Below are positions 1 to 11,005 of a stretch of DNA of 64,000 nt, piece by piece. Each line of letters starts with the position of its first letter. Position 1 is the first letter of the stretch. The position numbers and the translations under genes were made by a program. The DNA is from Diacronema lutheri (Eukaryota; Haptophyta; Pavlovophyceae; Pavlovales; Pavlovaceae). The notes beneath the pieces were generated by a model, which saw only the letters and a program-made list of their open reading frames with translations, was not told the origin of the DNA and searched no databases. The DNA lies in the NCBI GenBank assembly GCA_019448385.1, contig JAGTXO010000060.1:124001-188000 (forward strand). The letters run 5' to 3'.

Positions 1-2106
1 GTGCGGCAGTGGCGCACGCGCGTCGAGCGCCGCGCGCGCGCCGGCGGGCGGCGGCGCGCCGTCCGCGCGCGCCTCGGCCGGCGCGCCGTCGGCTGCGGCG
101 AGGAGGCGGCGCAGCGCCGTGCGCGGCTGTTGCAACGGCGCGACGCGCTCGGCTGCAAGCACGCGACGCCAGCGCGCGTCGTGCGCGCGCGCGTGCGCGC
201 GCGCGCGCGTTCCTCGCGTGGGGCCGCCCGTTCCCCGCGTGGGGCCGCCCGTTCCCCGCGTGGGGCCGCCCGTTCCCCGCGTGGGGCCGCCCGTTCCTCG
301 CGTGGGGCCGCCCGTTCCCCGCGTGGGGCCGCCCGTTCCTCGCGTGGGGCCGCCCGTTCCCCGCGTGGGGCCGCCCGTTCCCCGCGTGGGGCCGCCCGTT
401 CCTCGCGTGGGGCCGCCCGTTCCCCGCGTGGGGCTGAGCGCGTACGCGGCACGCACACCGTCAGTGAGCGAGCGCAGTGCGCGGTGCGTGGCTGCTGGCA
501 CGCGCCTGCGCGGCAGCTCGAGCGCGGGCACGCCGCCGTGCGCAGCCGCGCCAAGCGCCGACCGCGCCGCGCCGCACCGCACGATGCTCACCGTCGCGAA
601 GTGCGCGTCGATCGGCGCGCTGCCGCTGCCCGAGCGGCCGGCGGCGCCAGCAAGGCAGCGGCCCGCCTTGCGCACCCACACAACCCCGTGCGAGTCGCCG
701 GACGGCAGCGCCGCGCCCCAGCCCGGCGGCCACTCGGCGCCAAGCTGGGGCGCGGCGGTACGGAGCGTGTCCTCGGGCGCGCGCGCGCCGGCTGCAGGCG
801 ATGCCGTTGGCTGTGAGAGCGCGGTCGGAAGGGAGACGCGCGCGGGCGGCTGCACGCCGCACGGCAAAGGTCGCGATCTGCTCAGCCGCGCGCGCAGCTG
901 CGCCTCAAACTCGTCGCCTTCCCACACCCACGCCGCCGGCTGTGGCCGCTCGCCACCGGAGTCCGACCCGGCCCCAGCCCCTGCCCCTGCCCCTGCCCCT
1001 GCCCCTGCCCCTGCCTCTGCCCCGTGCTCTACCGCGCGCACGCCGCCCCACCGCGCGCGCTCGCCGCGCAGGCCGTCGCTTGGCGCGCGCGCAGCGAGAG
1101 CCGCCGCGAGCACCTGCGCCGCCCAGCGCACCTTGGTTGCCGACGGCGTGTCGCGTGCGCGCGCGCCAAGCGACGGCGGCTGCGCGTGCGTGGACGGCGG
1201 CACGTGCGGCCGCGTCAGGAAGAGGGAGATGGGCTGCGGCTCGAGAGGCGGCGCGCTTGCCGAGCGCAGCCGGCGAGCCGGCTGCATCCGCCACGCGCCA
1301 CCATCGGCCGAGCCCGCGAGCAGCGCCGCCTCGGCCGCGCCTTCCCGCCACCCGCCCCCAGCGGCGCGCCGCACGGCCTCCGCTGGCGTGTGCGCGCGGT
1401 CGTGCGACGCGGCCGGCGGCGCGTGCGCGCGTATGTCGACCGTGGAGCGCGCCTCGAGCTGGCGGGCGGCGAAGAAGGCGCACGGTAGCTCCGCGCCGAG
1501 CAGCCGCGCAAAGGCGGCCGCCGGTGCGCCCGCGCTCGCGTTGCCGGGCGCCGCACAGCGGGCCGTCGCGCCGCGCTCCGACGCGGGCGCGCAGCCGAGC
1601 TCGACCACGAGCGCGCGCGAGCCCGGCGGGGCGAGCGCGGACGCAACGAGGCGCACGCCTGCGCCGCGCGAGCGCGAGGGCACCGCGTACGGCTGGTCGA
1701 GCCGCTCCGGCGCGCACAGTGCGCGCGGCGCCGGCGGCGACGCGTCGGGCTCGCCCGCGCCCCACGCGCCTGCGGCCGCGTCCAGCGCGCGCGCGCGCAT
1801 GCGCGCGCGAAGCACCGCGCGCCAGGGCGCAAGCCCGCGCCACATGGCGAGCGAGCCGTGCGGCGTCTCGCGCTCGGCGGGCTCCGGCCGCTCGGCGGCG
1901 CGCTCGGCACACGCGCCGGCACCGGCCACGCGTGTGGAGAGCGCCGAGTGGTTGCGCGCGCGGGCCCAGCGCACGAGCGCGTCGGCGTCCCACGGCGCAC
2001 GCACCACGCGGCACGGAAACGCGCGCATCTCGCCCGGCGGGGAGCGGACGAGGACGGTCGAGACGAAGAGCACACCTGCTACCCTGACACTCATCGCCGC
2101 CGCCAT
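1..2106 (-). CDS. unknown Ala/Arg-rich protein with N-terminal signal-like segment (partial, runs off left edge)
   Basis: The reading frame opens at the ATG at 2106 and has no stop down to position 1, so the 3' end is missing. I infer exons 459-2106 and <1-152, with an intron 153-458 (GTGTGC...TTGCAG) that holds a 21-bp minisatellite; the frame is kept across the join. Residues 1 to about 20 contain a hydrophobic stretch (VRVAGVLFVSTVLV), which suggests secretion or organelle targeting. The rest is low complexity, including a (GA)n run of about 16 residues near residue 370, with a better-structured part near residues 440-520 (for example GVVWVRKAGRCL). I recognise no family. It is divergent from the NUMOD3 gene, with 87 bp between the two ATGs. 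The length of the open frame and the clean splice join support a real gene; its function is unknown. Confidence 0.6.
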   Translation of the reverse strand, partial: MAAAMSVRVAGVLFVSTVLVRSPPGEMRAFPCRVVRAPWDADALVRWARARNHSALSTRVAGAGACAERAAERPEPAERETPHGSLAMWRGLAPWRAVLRARMRARALDAAAGAWGAGEPDASPPAPRALCAPERLDQPYAVPSRSRGAGVRLVASALAPPGSRALVVELGCAPASERGATARCAAPGNASAGAPAAAFARLLGAELPCAFFAARQLEARSTVDIRAHAPPAASHDRAHTPAEAVRRAAGGGWREGAAEAALLAGSADGGAWRMQPARRLRSASAPPLEPQPISLFLTRPHVPPSTHAQPPSLGARARDTPSATKVRWAAQVLAAALAARAPSDGLRGERARWGGVRAVEHGAEAGAGAGAGAGAGAGAGSDSGGERPQPAAWVWEGDEFEAQLRARLSRSRPLPCGVQPPARVSLPTALSQPTASPAAGARAPEDTLRTAAPQLGAEWPPGWGAALPSGDSHGVVWVRKAGRCLAGAAGRSGSGSAPIDAHFATVSIVRCGAARSALGAAAHGGVPALELPRRRVPAATHRALRSLTDGVRAAYALSPTRGTGGPTRGTGGPTRGTGGPTRGTGGPTRGTGGPTRGTGGPTRGTGGPTRGTGGPTRGTGGPTRGTGGPTRGTRARAHARAHDARWRRVLAAERVAPLQQPRTALRRLLAAADGAPAEARADGAPPPAGARAALDARAPLPH
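153..458 (-). repeat. intronic minisatellite, 21-bp unit, about 11 copies
   Basis: From about 210 to 436 the unit GTTCCCCGCGTGGGGCCGCCC repeats head to tail about 11 times with a C/T variant at the fifth base. The array lies inside the only inferred intron of the left-edge gene, next to an alternating CG tract (181-210). It is open in several frames on both strands, which creates false ORFs. Confidence 0.85.
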
Positions 2107-2193
2107 CGTGCGAATACCCAACTCTCTACTCTCTAGTAATTATTGAAGGGGCGAAAATCTGGAAGGGCAAAACTGCACGTCGTCGCCCATCCC

Positions 2194-4451
2194 ATGTTGG
2201 TGGGGCGAACGACGCGGCTGCGGGGCGAGGCGGCGCGCGGCTGGCGGGGTGTCGCGCTCGCGCTCCTCGCCGCGGGCGCGGCCGCGCGCGCACCACTCCT
2301 CTCGCCGCGCGCCCTCGCCGTGCGCCCGGCCGGCATGACTTGCGTCGGCGCCGCACGGAGCGTTTGCATGGCCTCGCCGCTTGGCGGCGGGCGCGCGGAG
2401 CGCGCGTCCGCGGCGGCGGCGCCGACGAGCGCGGCGGCAACGCTGACGGACGCGCCCACGGCAACGTTTGGGCCGTACGGCCTCGCTGCCGCGCGCGCCA
2501 ACCAGCATGCCGCATTTGGCGGCGGCGGCGGCGGCGCGGCGGCTCGCGTGCGCCGTGCCGACGCTGCACGGGCGCCGCCACCGAGCGTGCTCACGCTCGA
2601 CGCGCCCTCGGCGGCGGCGGCGGTTGCGGTGGTGGCGGCGGTATCGTCTTCAGCGGCAGCGGCGACGGCGGCGGAGCGGCGCACCCCGCCCGGTGCGGCG
2701 GCCACCTCAGCCATGACGGGCCGAAAGAACCCGATGTGGGGCAAGACGCATTCGACGCTCGTCCGCCGGCAACTCTCGCGCGCAAACTCGGGCGAGAACA
2801 ACCCAAACTTTGGTAAGACGCATTCGGAGGAGACGAGGCGGCTTATCGCAGACAAGCTCCGCTCCGCGCACGCGCGCCGCCGAGCCGCGCTGCAGGCCGC
2901 CGTGCACGCCGGCAGCGTGCGCACTGTTGCCACCCCCTCGGCGACGGCGCCCGCGGCGGCGACGGCGGCAGGGACGCCGGGTGCGCCGGGTGCGGCGGCC
3001 ATCGCGGCGGGTACCGGCAGCGTGAGCGCGCGCACCGGCGCCGCGCCCGCCTCCGCGACCGTCGGCCTGCTCGTGGCGACGGACCGCACAGACGGACCGG
3101 CGCGCGCCGACGGCGGCCCGCGCGGCGGTGAGGAGATGCTCGCGCCGCGTGCGCGGCCGGCCATCTTTACCGTTGGTACGGGTGCGCTCATGCTCGGCCA
3201 GAACGCGTCGGGCGCCGTCTGCGCGACGAGCGCGTCGGCGCGCGCCTCGGCGGCCGTGGCAGCCGCGAGCGCCGCAGCCGCGCACGCCGAGGGCGTCGGA
3301 GCGGCGCGCGACGCGGCGCGGCGGCGCGGCGCAGGCAAAGCGCCGTCCGCACGCGCTCCGCCGGCTTCGCCTTTGCCACGCGCGCGCGCGCTGTCAGCCG
3401 TCCACACGGCCGGCGGCGTTGCGCGCACGCATGCGCACGGCGAACGCGCGGCGCACGCCGCGGCCTGCGCACCGCGCGGCGCTGACGGCGGCGACGGTGG
3501 CGACGGCGATGGCGGCGCGGGCCGGCGCGACTTGTCGTCGTTCGCCACGTTCCGCGACGAGCTGCTCGCCTTCATCGCGACGCACGGCAGCGAAGGTGAG
3601 ATGCCGGCCGTCATCGTGCTCAAAGCGTCCGGGCGGTACGACCTGTGCAACGCTATTTATAGGCATCACGGAGGCGCAGAGGCGGTGCGCGCGGCGCTCG
3701 GGCTGAGGGCGGCGTCGGCGCGCGCGCGCGCGCGCGCCGCGTGCTCGGCGGTGGCGCGGCTGTCGCCACGGACGACGGGGACGACGCGGGGACGGGCAGC
3801 GCGTGCCCGGGGCGGACGCGCGTGGTTCGCGACTTCTGGAAGGACTTTGAAGAGGTGCGCTCTGCGCTGCTCGAGCTGATCCCGCAGCACGGCTCGGCGG
3901 GAAACACGCCCCCCGCATCCGCCGCGTCGGCCGGCTTGCCCGCCGCTACGCCCGCCGCGCGCGCTGCCGCCGCCGCGCGCGACGCGGCTGGGCTCCGAGC
4001 GGGGGTGATGCCTACGCGCGTCCAACTTGAGAGCATGCGCCCCGACCTGCTCTCCGCCATCTCGCGGCACCACGGCGGGCTCGAGCACGTCGCGCTGCGG
4101 CTCGGCCTTCGACTGAGCAAGCCGCGCGCCGTCTCTGCCGCTCGCCGTCGTGCGGGCGGCGCCACTGCCAACCGCGCCGCCAAGGCGCAGGCCGCTGCAG
4201 CAGCGGCGGCCGCCGCCGCGCGCCGTGGCGGTGGCGGCGGCGGCGCGCCGGCCACTGCGGGCGTGGCTGCCGGCGCGGCCAAGCCACGTGCCGCACAGAC
4301 CGCCGCGCCGCCCGCGGTGGCCGCGACCGCCGGCCGCGCCGGCGTGCGCGTGCGCGGCAAGCCAGCGGGCGGCGCGACGAGCGGCCCGGCCGTGCCGACG
4401 AGCAACTGGCGTTCGCAGTTCCTCAACAAGGACAAAAAAGGCGGGAGCTGA
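2194..4451 (+). CDS. plastid-type NUMOD3-motif protein with C-terminal HG repeats
   Basis: Inferred exons are 2194-3713 and 3800-4451 (intron GTCGGC...GGGCAG), giving 723 residues. The intron borders are the least certain part; a change of frame near 3720-3800 is certain. The start is the ATG that gives a hydrophobic segment (GVALALLAAG) followed by an Arg/Ala-rich stretch, as in signal plus transit peptides of secondary plastids. Residues about 176-225 carry two NUMOD3-like motifs (NPMWGKTHS and NPNFGKTHSEETR); this motif is known from nuclease-associated modular DNA-binding regions. Two related units follow near residues 449-505 and 525-600, each ending in a form of RYDLCNAIYRHHGG then ALGL, a repeat type seen in plant and algal organelle proteins. 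A nucleic-acid-binding role in the plastid is inference. No nuclease domain is visible. Confidence 0.72.
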
Positions 4452-4666
4452 GGAGGTCATCGGTGGCGCGGGGGTTGGTGTCTTGGTGACGAATGCAATT
4501 GCCATGAGTCACTGCGCAGAGCCGTCCCTGACACGTGTAAGCGTCATTGTCGTGGCGCGGCATGAACGATGGCGCAAAGCTGTGGGTCGTGCACTGCCCT
4601 GCCGCAATGCCAACCGACAGCGAACGTGGGTGGAACTCGCGGAGAGCGCGGACGGCCACGCGGCGT

Positions 4667-4990
4667 TCATGCGACGTTTTTGACGTGCTCCATGAAGCCG
4701 TGCATGACCTTTTCTAACCCCTCCTTCACCTCGGGGTCAGCCTCGTGCGCCTTGAGCGCCATGATGCCGGCAAAGACGGCGGTCGGCCCTGCAAAGCCGT
4801 ACTTGGCCAGCACGGCGGCTTGAATCTGCTGCACGATCGGAAGGACGGCCATCGCGCGCTGCTCCTCAGGCACGGCGGCGGCGGCCGCGCGGATGCGGCT
4901 GATGTTGTCCGGCGTGTTGAACGACTCGATCGCCTCAGCCAGCGCCTGCTTGGCCTGCTCGAGCGTCAACGTCGGGGGCGGCGATGCCAT
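4667..4990 (-). CDS. Protein C10 family (C12orf57-like)
   Basis: This is a single-exon gene of 107 residues. The start MASPPP is preferred over an upstream in-frame start because the family begins a few residues before the LEQAKQALAEAIESF segment. The sequence LEQAK...IQAAVLAKYGF...MALKAHEADPEVK follows the all-helical Protein C10 pattern (LSAEQAK...IQQEVIKAYGF...AQDPEI in animals). The molecular function of the family is poorly known. Its ATG is 69 bp from the divergent PDI-like gene, so the two probably share a promoter. Length is close to the family norm of about 110-126. Confidence 0.85.
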   Translation of the reverse strand: MASPPPTLTLEQAKQALAEAIESFNTPDNISRIRAAAAAVPEEQRAMAVLPIVQQIQAAVLAKYGFAGPTAVFAGIMALKAHEADPEVKEGLEKVMHGFMEHVKNVA

Positions 4991-5059
4991 GAAGCTTTCA
5001 GTACAAGTAGTGCGTCTCGACCGCCCAGCAGAGGCTCTCAAAAAGAAGGGCGAGACACG

Positions 5060-8000
5060 ATGGAGGCGCTCCGCTCGCTAGACTTTCACCGGAAGGTGCC
5101 CCGCGACGTGACGGAGGCGACGACGACGGGCGGCTGCTTGTCAGTGTTCGCTGCCGTGTTTGCCGCCTGGCTCCTCGCCGCCCAGCTTGGCGACTACTTC
5201 TCCGTCCGCACCACGACCAGCCTCCACCTCGACGTCGCCGACGCGTTTCGCTCGTACGGCGCCGGAGCGGCCGCGGCGCGCGGCGGTCATGGCGAGGCGG
5301 TCGAAGAGCCGCACACGCACCCACTCCTCGTCTCGTTCAATATCACCTTCCCGCACATCCCTTGCTCCGTCCTTGCTCTCGACGTGGCCGACCACCGCGG
5401 GCTCAGGCGGTGCGCGCTCGGCGCTCGCGCGCGCCGTTGCGTGCGCGCGCGCGCGCCGCGCGTGCCCACCCGTTCCGCGCTGCGCACCTCCCGCCTCGCC
5501 CCTGCCGCAGCCACGACCGGAAGCGCAACGTCTTTCGCCTGCGCATTGACGAGGCCGGCGCCCCGCTTGGCCTATACGCCGCGCCGCGCGTGCGTGAGGG
5601 CGCGCTGATGGCCAGAAGGCATGCCGCAAAGTCTGCCGAGGCGGCTGGCAGCGGCACGAGGCCAATGGCTCGCTCGGAGGGGCGGGCGGTGGCGCATCGC
5701 AGGCCTCTGCCGGCCGGTGCGACCGCGGGTGGCGACGACAACAGCGAGGACGTCGCCGCCGATGCGGACGACGCGGCTGATGCGGACGCGGACGACGCGG
5801 CTGATGCGGACGCGGACGGCGCAGAGGACGGCGGCGGGGGAGACGGTGCGCGCGACCCAACCGGCCGCAGCTTGCTCGGCTTGTCCGATCCGGTACGTGC
5901 GCTCCGGACTCGCGGCCAACGCGCCGCGGACGCGTTGGCGCCAGGCATGGCGAGCGGCCGTCGGCTGCTCTCGGCGGGAGAGGCGGGAGAGGCGGGCGCA
6001 GGGGGCGCAGAGGGTGAGGAGAGTGAGCACGCCGACGCGGCTCACGCCGGCGCGGGCGCGGGCACGGGCGTGGGCGTGGAGGCACCGCTGGACGCGCCGA
6101 CTGACGGCGTGCCGCCGACTGACGGCGTGCCGCCGACTGACGGCGTGCCGCCGACTGACGGCGCCCCGCCGACTGACGGCGCCCCGCCGACTGACGGCGC
6201 GCCGCCGACTGACGGCGTGCCACCGACTGACGGCGCGCCGGCCGCAGCGGGCGGTGGCGAGGACGCGCCTATCGAACACGTCGCCACGCCTCGCGCGGAC
6301 GCCGACGCGGTGGCGAGTCCGGGCCCGACGGCTCCGGGAGGAAGGGACGGGGCTGGCACTCCGGGGGATGCGCCCACGCACGCACCGGATGCGGCCTTGG
6401 CACCGGACGCGGCGGCCGACGTGGCACCGGACGCGGCGTCAGGCGTGGCGAACACGGACGCGCGCGCCACGCCGCAGGGCGCCGACAGGCGCGCCGAGCA
6501 GCGCGCCGCCGGCGCCTTCGACCCGCTGCGCGCGTGGGAGACGATCGACGCGCTCCCCGTGCCCGCCGACGCGGACTTCGGCCCTGTGCGCCTTGGCAGT
6601 GTCGACGACTTTGCGCGGCTGCTGCGCGGCTCAGAAGTCGTACTTGTCAACTTTTACGCGCCATGGTGCTATTGGTCTCAACAGCTCGAACCGCAGTGGG
6701 ACAAGGCGGCGGCACGGCTCTTGCGGCGCGCGTACGGGCGTGTGGGCGGCACGCCCATCGGTTCAGACACGCCGCCGCGCCTCGGCGCAGATGGTGCACC
6801 CGCCCCCCCGACCGTGCGGATGGCCAAGGTCGACTGCACGCTGCCCGCAGAGCGCTTCGTCTGCGCGCGCGCGGGCGTCAACGCCTACCCGTCGGTGCGC
6901 GTGTATCGGCGCGGCTCAATCCAGTCGTACGAGCCGTACGAGGAGCCACGCACCGCGCAGGCGCTCTGGCGTGCTGCCGTTGCGAGGGCAGGCGATGCGC
7001 TCGCGCACGCGCTCAACGCCATCGCCTTCGACCGGGCGGCCGTCGCGGCGCGCGCGGCGGAGCTTGACGAGGCGGCGTCCGACCTGGCGGTGGTGCTTCG
7101 CCTCGGCGAGGCGGGCGCGTACCGCCACCTCCAGCCCGAGAACGTGCGCGCCGCCGGCGCGGCCGACGGCGACAGCGACGCGTCGGAAATGGCGGCCGTG
7201 CGCGCGGAGCTTTTAAAAGCGGTGTACGCCCTCTTCGGCTCGAAGCTCACGCTGCCCGCGGGGGCGGGACAGGCGCAGCACGATGGCGACGAGGCGGAGG
7301 CGGCACTGCTTCGCGCCTCGCCCTTCCGACGCGGCCAGGCCGCCGTCCACGCGGCCAGGGCGCTCGCGGGCGGCGCGGTCGCGCAGTCTGGCGGCGCGGA
7401 CGCCGACGCCGCCGCCGACGCGCCTCCGAGCGCGCGCTTCGCGGGGCACGGCTACGACTACCTGGCCTCCGTGCTGTCGGAGGCCACGCTCGCGCAGGCC
7501 GCCGAGCACGCGCCCGCCGACGGCGCGCGTGTGCGCGTCGACGCGGTCGCGGACGCCGTCGCGCGCCGGTCGGCGGACCTGCAGCGTCGGCTTGGAGAGG
7601 AGGGTGGAGGGGCGGATGGTGGGAGCGCCGTGCTGCGCGCGCCCGCGTGGCTGCGCGCCGGCGCGTCCGCGGGCGCCTCGGGCGCGAGCCACGCGGAGGG
7701 TTGCGTCGTCTTTGGCTCCGTCGAAGCTGCCCGCTCCCCTGGCCAACTGCACCTGAGCGCGCACGCGCGGAAGCAGTCGCTAGATTTGAGTACGCTCAAC
7801 GTCTCGCACCGCATTGACCACCTCGCCTTTGGCGGCGCGGCCGAGTTTGATGGGCGCGCGCTGCTGCCTTTGCAGATCGCGCGCCAGCTCGCGCCACTCG
7901 ACGGCAGCTGGCACGCGGCGGAGGAGGTGAGAAGATGGCACCGCAGGAGGGGGGGGGGGGGGGGGGGGGGAGGGGAAGGGAAGGGAAGGGAAGGGAAGAG

Positions 8001-10808
8001 TGAGAGATGGCGCGAGCGAGCCACGTGCGAGCGGCGCATTCGCTGCGCTGCGCCGCCATGCTGCGTGCAGCCCCCTGCGCCGCCATGCTGCGTGCAGCCC
8101 CCTGCGCCATATGCTGCGTGCAGCCCCCTGCGCCGCCATGCTGCGTGCAGCCCCCTGCGCCGCCATGCTGCGTGCAGCCCCCTGCGCCATATGCTGCGTG
8201 CAGCCCCCTGCGCCGCCATGCTGCGTGCAGCCCCCTGCGCCGCCATGCTGCGTGCAGCCCCCTGCGCCGCCATGCTGCGTGCAGCCCCCTGCGCCGCCAT
8301 GCTGCGTGCAGCCCCCTGCGCCGCCATGCTGCGTGCAGCCCCCTGCGCCATATGCTGCGTGCAGCCCCCTGCGCCGCCATGCTGCGTGCAGCCCCCTGCG
8401 CCGCCATGCTGCGTGCAGCCCCCTGCGCCGCCATGCTGCGTGCAGCCCCCTGCGCCGCCATGCTGCGTGCAGCCCCCTGCGCCGCCATGCTGCGTGCAGC
8501 CCCCTGCGCCGCCATGCTGCGTGCAGCCCCCTGCGCCGCCATGCTGCGTGCAGCCCCCTGCGCCATATGCTGCGTGCAGCCCCCTGCGCCGCCATGCTGC
8601 GTGCAGCCCCCTGCGCCGCCATGCTGCGTGCAGCCCCCTGCGCCGCCATGCTGCGTGCAGCCCCCTGCGCCGCCATGCTGCGTGCAGCCCCCTGCGCCAT
8701 ATGCTGCGTGCAGCCCCCTGCGCCGCCATGCTGCGTGCAGCCCCCTGCGCCGCCATGCTGCGTGCAGCCCCCTGCGCCGCCATGCTGCGTGCAGCCCCCT
8801 GCGCCATATGCTGCGTGCAGCCCCCTGCGCCGCCATGCTGCGTGCAGCCCCCTGCGCCGCCATGCTGCGCGCAGCCCCCTACGCCGCCATGCTGCGTGCA
8901 GCCCCCTGCGCCGCCATGCTGCGTGCAGCCCCCTGCGCCATATGCTGCGTGCAGCCCCCTGCGCCGCCATGCTGCGCGCAGCCCCCTGCGCCGCCATGCT
9001 GCGTGCAGCCCCCTGCGCCGCCATGCTGCGTGCAGCCCCCTGCGCCATATGCTGCGTGCAGCCCCCTGCGCCGCCATGCTGCGTGCAGCCCCCTGCGCCG
9101 CCATGCTGCGTGCAGCCCCCTGCGCCATATGCTGCGTGCAGCCCCCTGCGCCGCCATGCTGCGTGCAGCCCCCTGCGCCGCCATGCTGCGCGCAGCCCCC
9201 TGCGCCGCCATGCTGCGTGCAGCCCCCTGCGCCGCCATGCTGCGTGCAGCCCCCTGCGCCATATGCTGCGTGCAGCCCCCTGCGCCGCCATGCTGCGCGC
9301 AGCCCCCTGCGCCGCCATGCTGCGTGCAGCCCCCTGCGCCGCCATGCTGCGTGCAGCCCCCTGCGCCATATGCTGCGTGCAGCCCCCTGCGCCGCCATGC
9401 TGCGTGCAGCCCCCTGCGCCGCCATGCTGCGTGCAGCCCCCTGCGCCGCCATGCTGCGTGCAGCCCCCTGCGCCGCCATGCTGCGTGCAGCCCCCTGCGC
9501 CGCCATGCTGCGTGCAGCCCCCTGCGCCGCCATGCTGCGTGCAGCCCCCTGCGCCGCCATGCTGCGTGCAGCCCCCTGCGCCGCCATGCTGCGTGCAGCC
9601 CCCTGCGCCATATGCTGCGTGCAGCCCCCTGCGCCGCCATGCTGCGTGCAGCCCCCTGCGCCGCCATGCTGCGTGCAGCCCCCTGCGCCGCCATGCTGCG
9701 TGCAGCCCCCTGCGCCGCCATGCTGCGCGCAGCCCCCTGCGCCGCCATGCTGCGTGCAGCCCCCTGCGCCGCCATGCTGCGTGCAGCCCCCTGCGCCGCC
9801 ATGCTGCGCGCAGCCCCCTGCGCCGCCATGCTGCGTGCAGCCCCCTGCGCCGCCATGCTGCGCGCAGCCCCCGGCGCCGCCATGCTGCGTGCAGCCCCCA
9901 GAGCTGCTGCGTGCAGCCCCCAGAGCTGCTGCGTGCAGCCCCCAGTGCTGCTGCGTGCAGCCCCCAGTGCTGCTGCGTGCAGCGGGTGCCAACGCGGCGC
10001 GTGGGCACCCGCTTCCTTTGTGCTGCACACCCCACCCTCCCCCCTCCTCTGTGCTGCATTGACCGCATTGGCCACGCTGAGCGCGCTACCCATGGCTGCC
10101 ACCCCCCCCCCCCCCCTCTCCTCCCGCGCACACACAGCCGCACGTCTCGATCGAGCATTTCCTCCGCCTCTCGCCCACCTCCTTCACCACGGCCGCAGCC
10201 CACTTCGGCGCGGGCTCGGTCACCGTGCGCGCGCACCAATTCTCTGCAAGTGCGTCGCGCGCCATGCGCCGCGCGCGCGCGCGCCCCCGCCCGCCGCGCG
10301 CGGCGGCGGTGGCGCGCACCGGCAAGCGCGCGCGCGCGCGCCCCCGCCCGCCGCGCACGGCGCCCCCGCCCGCCGCGCGCGCCCCCGCCCGCCGCACCGG
10401 CAAGCACGCGCCACGCGTTGACGCGCCCCGCGCCGCGCGCACACTCGGCGCCGTGCTCGCTGTCGGCTTGCAGGCAGCCACCGCCACTTCAAGGAGGCGG
10501 TGCCGGCGGCAGTCCTCTCGTACGACCTTTCTCCGCTGCACGTGCACCTCGCCGAGGTGAACGTGCCGCACGCGGGCGCGAGCGCGGCGGGCGCGTGGCT
10601 GCGGCCAGCCGCGTGGCGCGCGGGCCGCGCGCGCTCGTCGCCTCACGCGCGCGCGCTGGTGCGTTCGTCTGCGCGCGCGCAGGTGCGTCCGGCCATCTCG
10701 CGCCTTCTCCTGTCGAGCTGCGCGATCATTGGCGGTGTCCTCTCCTTTTTTAAAATGCTCGACGGCCTCGTGCACTCGTCGGCGCGCGCGCTCGGCGCGC
10801 GGCTCTGA
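5060..10808 (+). CDS. PDIL5-4-like protein: ERV/ERGIC-type N-terminus, thioredoxin domain with CYWS, ERV C-terminus
   Basis: Exons are 5060-5409, 5511-7926, 10138-10249, 10474-10556 and 10683-10808, giving 1028 residues with all phases matching. The N-terminus (SLDFHRKVPRDVTEATTTGG then a membrane segment) matches the ERV41/ERGIC N-terminal region of plant PDIL5-3/5-4. A thioredoxin domain lies near residues 475-620 with YAPWCYWSQQLEP, the same CYWS active site found in the plant proteins. The C-terminal part has NVSHRIDHLAFGG, VSIEHFL, LSPLHVHLAE and a last membrane segment CAIIGGVLSFFKMLDG, all shared with ERGIC3. It should sit in ER/Golgi vesicle membranes and act in oxidative folding or cargo sorting. 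Between the first membrane segment and the thioredoxin domain is an insertion of about 300 acidic residues with a six-residue repeat (PPTDGV). Plant relatives are about 480 residues, so this protein is roughly doubled. Intron 2 is 2.2 kb and almost all minisatellite. Confidence 0.93.
6097..6240 (+). repeat. coding 18-bp tandem repeat (PPTDGV/A)
   Basis: About eight copies of an 18-bp unit (GACGGCGTGCCGCCGACT and close variants) lie in exon 2 of the PDI-like gene and encode TDGVPP/TDGAPP. They form part of the low-complexity luminal linker. Confidence 0.9.
8050..9990 (+). repeat. large intronic minisatellite, 27/26-bp units, about 68 copies
   Basis: The array fills most of intron 2 (7927-10137) of the PDI-like gene. 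The main unit is 27 bp (core GCCGCCATGCTGCGTGCAG then CCCCCTGC). A 26-bp variant with GCCATATG occurs twelve times, near 8107, 8187, 8348, 8561, 8697, 8803, 8938, 9043, 9123, 9258, 9364 and 9607. A third variant has CGCGCAG instead of CGTGCAG. After 9890 the units decay to 18-19 bp (CCCAGAGCTGCTGCGTGCAG-like). A run of about 20 G lies just upstream (7950-7971) and about 16 C just downstream. The array is open in several frames on both strands; I regard those ORFs as spurious. Confidence 0.95.
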
Positions 10809-11005
10809 GCCCATGCGCGCAGAAAGGGCATGAGCGCATGCGGGAGGCCTGCCGCGATGTGCGCGCGCGCGCGCGCGCGCACGTTCGCGGGCGTTCCGAA
10901 CTGTCTGTGTCTGTCGTCAGTCGTCACACTGCCGTACTCAGGACTGAAAAGTTCACCCAGGGCTCCCCGCGTCGCCTGACCGTGTACGGGCCGGAGATCG
11001 ACAGA

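Noticed and set aside
461-2146. Long plus-strand and other-frame ORFs opposite the left-edge gene
   Set aside because: They are Arg/Ser/Pro-rich shadows typical of GC-rich DNA, while the minus frame has a hydrophobic leader, a plausible intron and continuous protein-like sequence.
7458-10753. Very long ORFs on both strands (up to about 900 codons) rich in Ala/Cys/Pro/Arg across the minisatellite
   Set aside because: They are produced by translation of 26/27-bp units in all frames and lie inside an intron whose flanking exons join perfectly to give PDIL5-4. Mixed 26- and 27-bp units make the frame rotate along the array.
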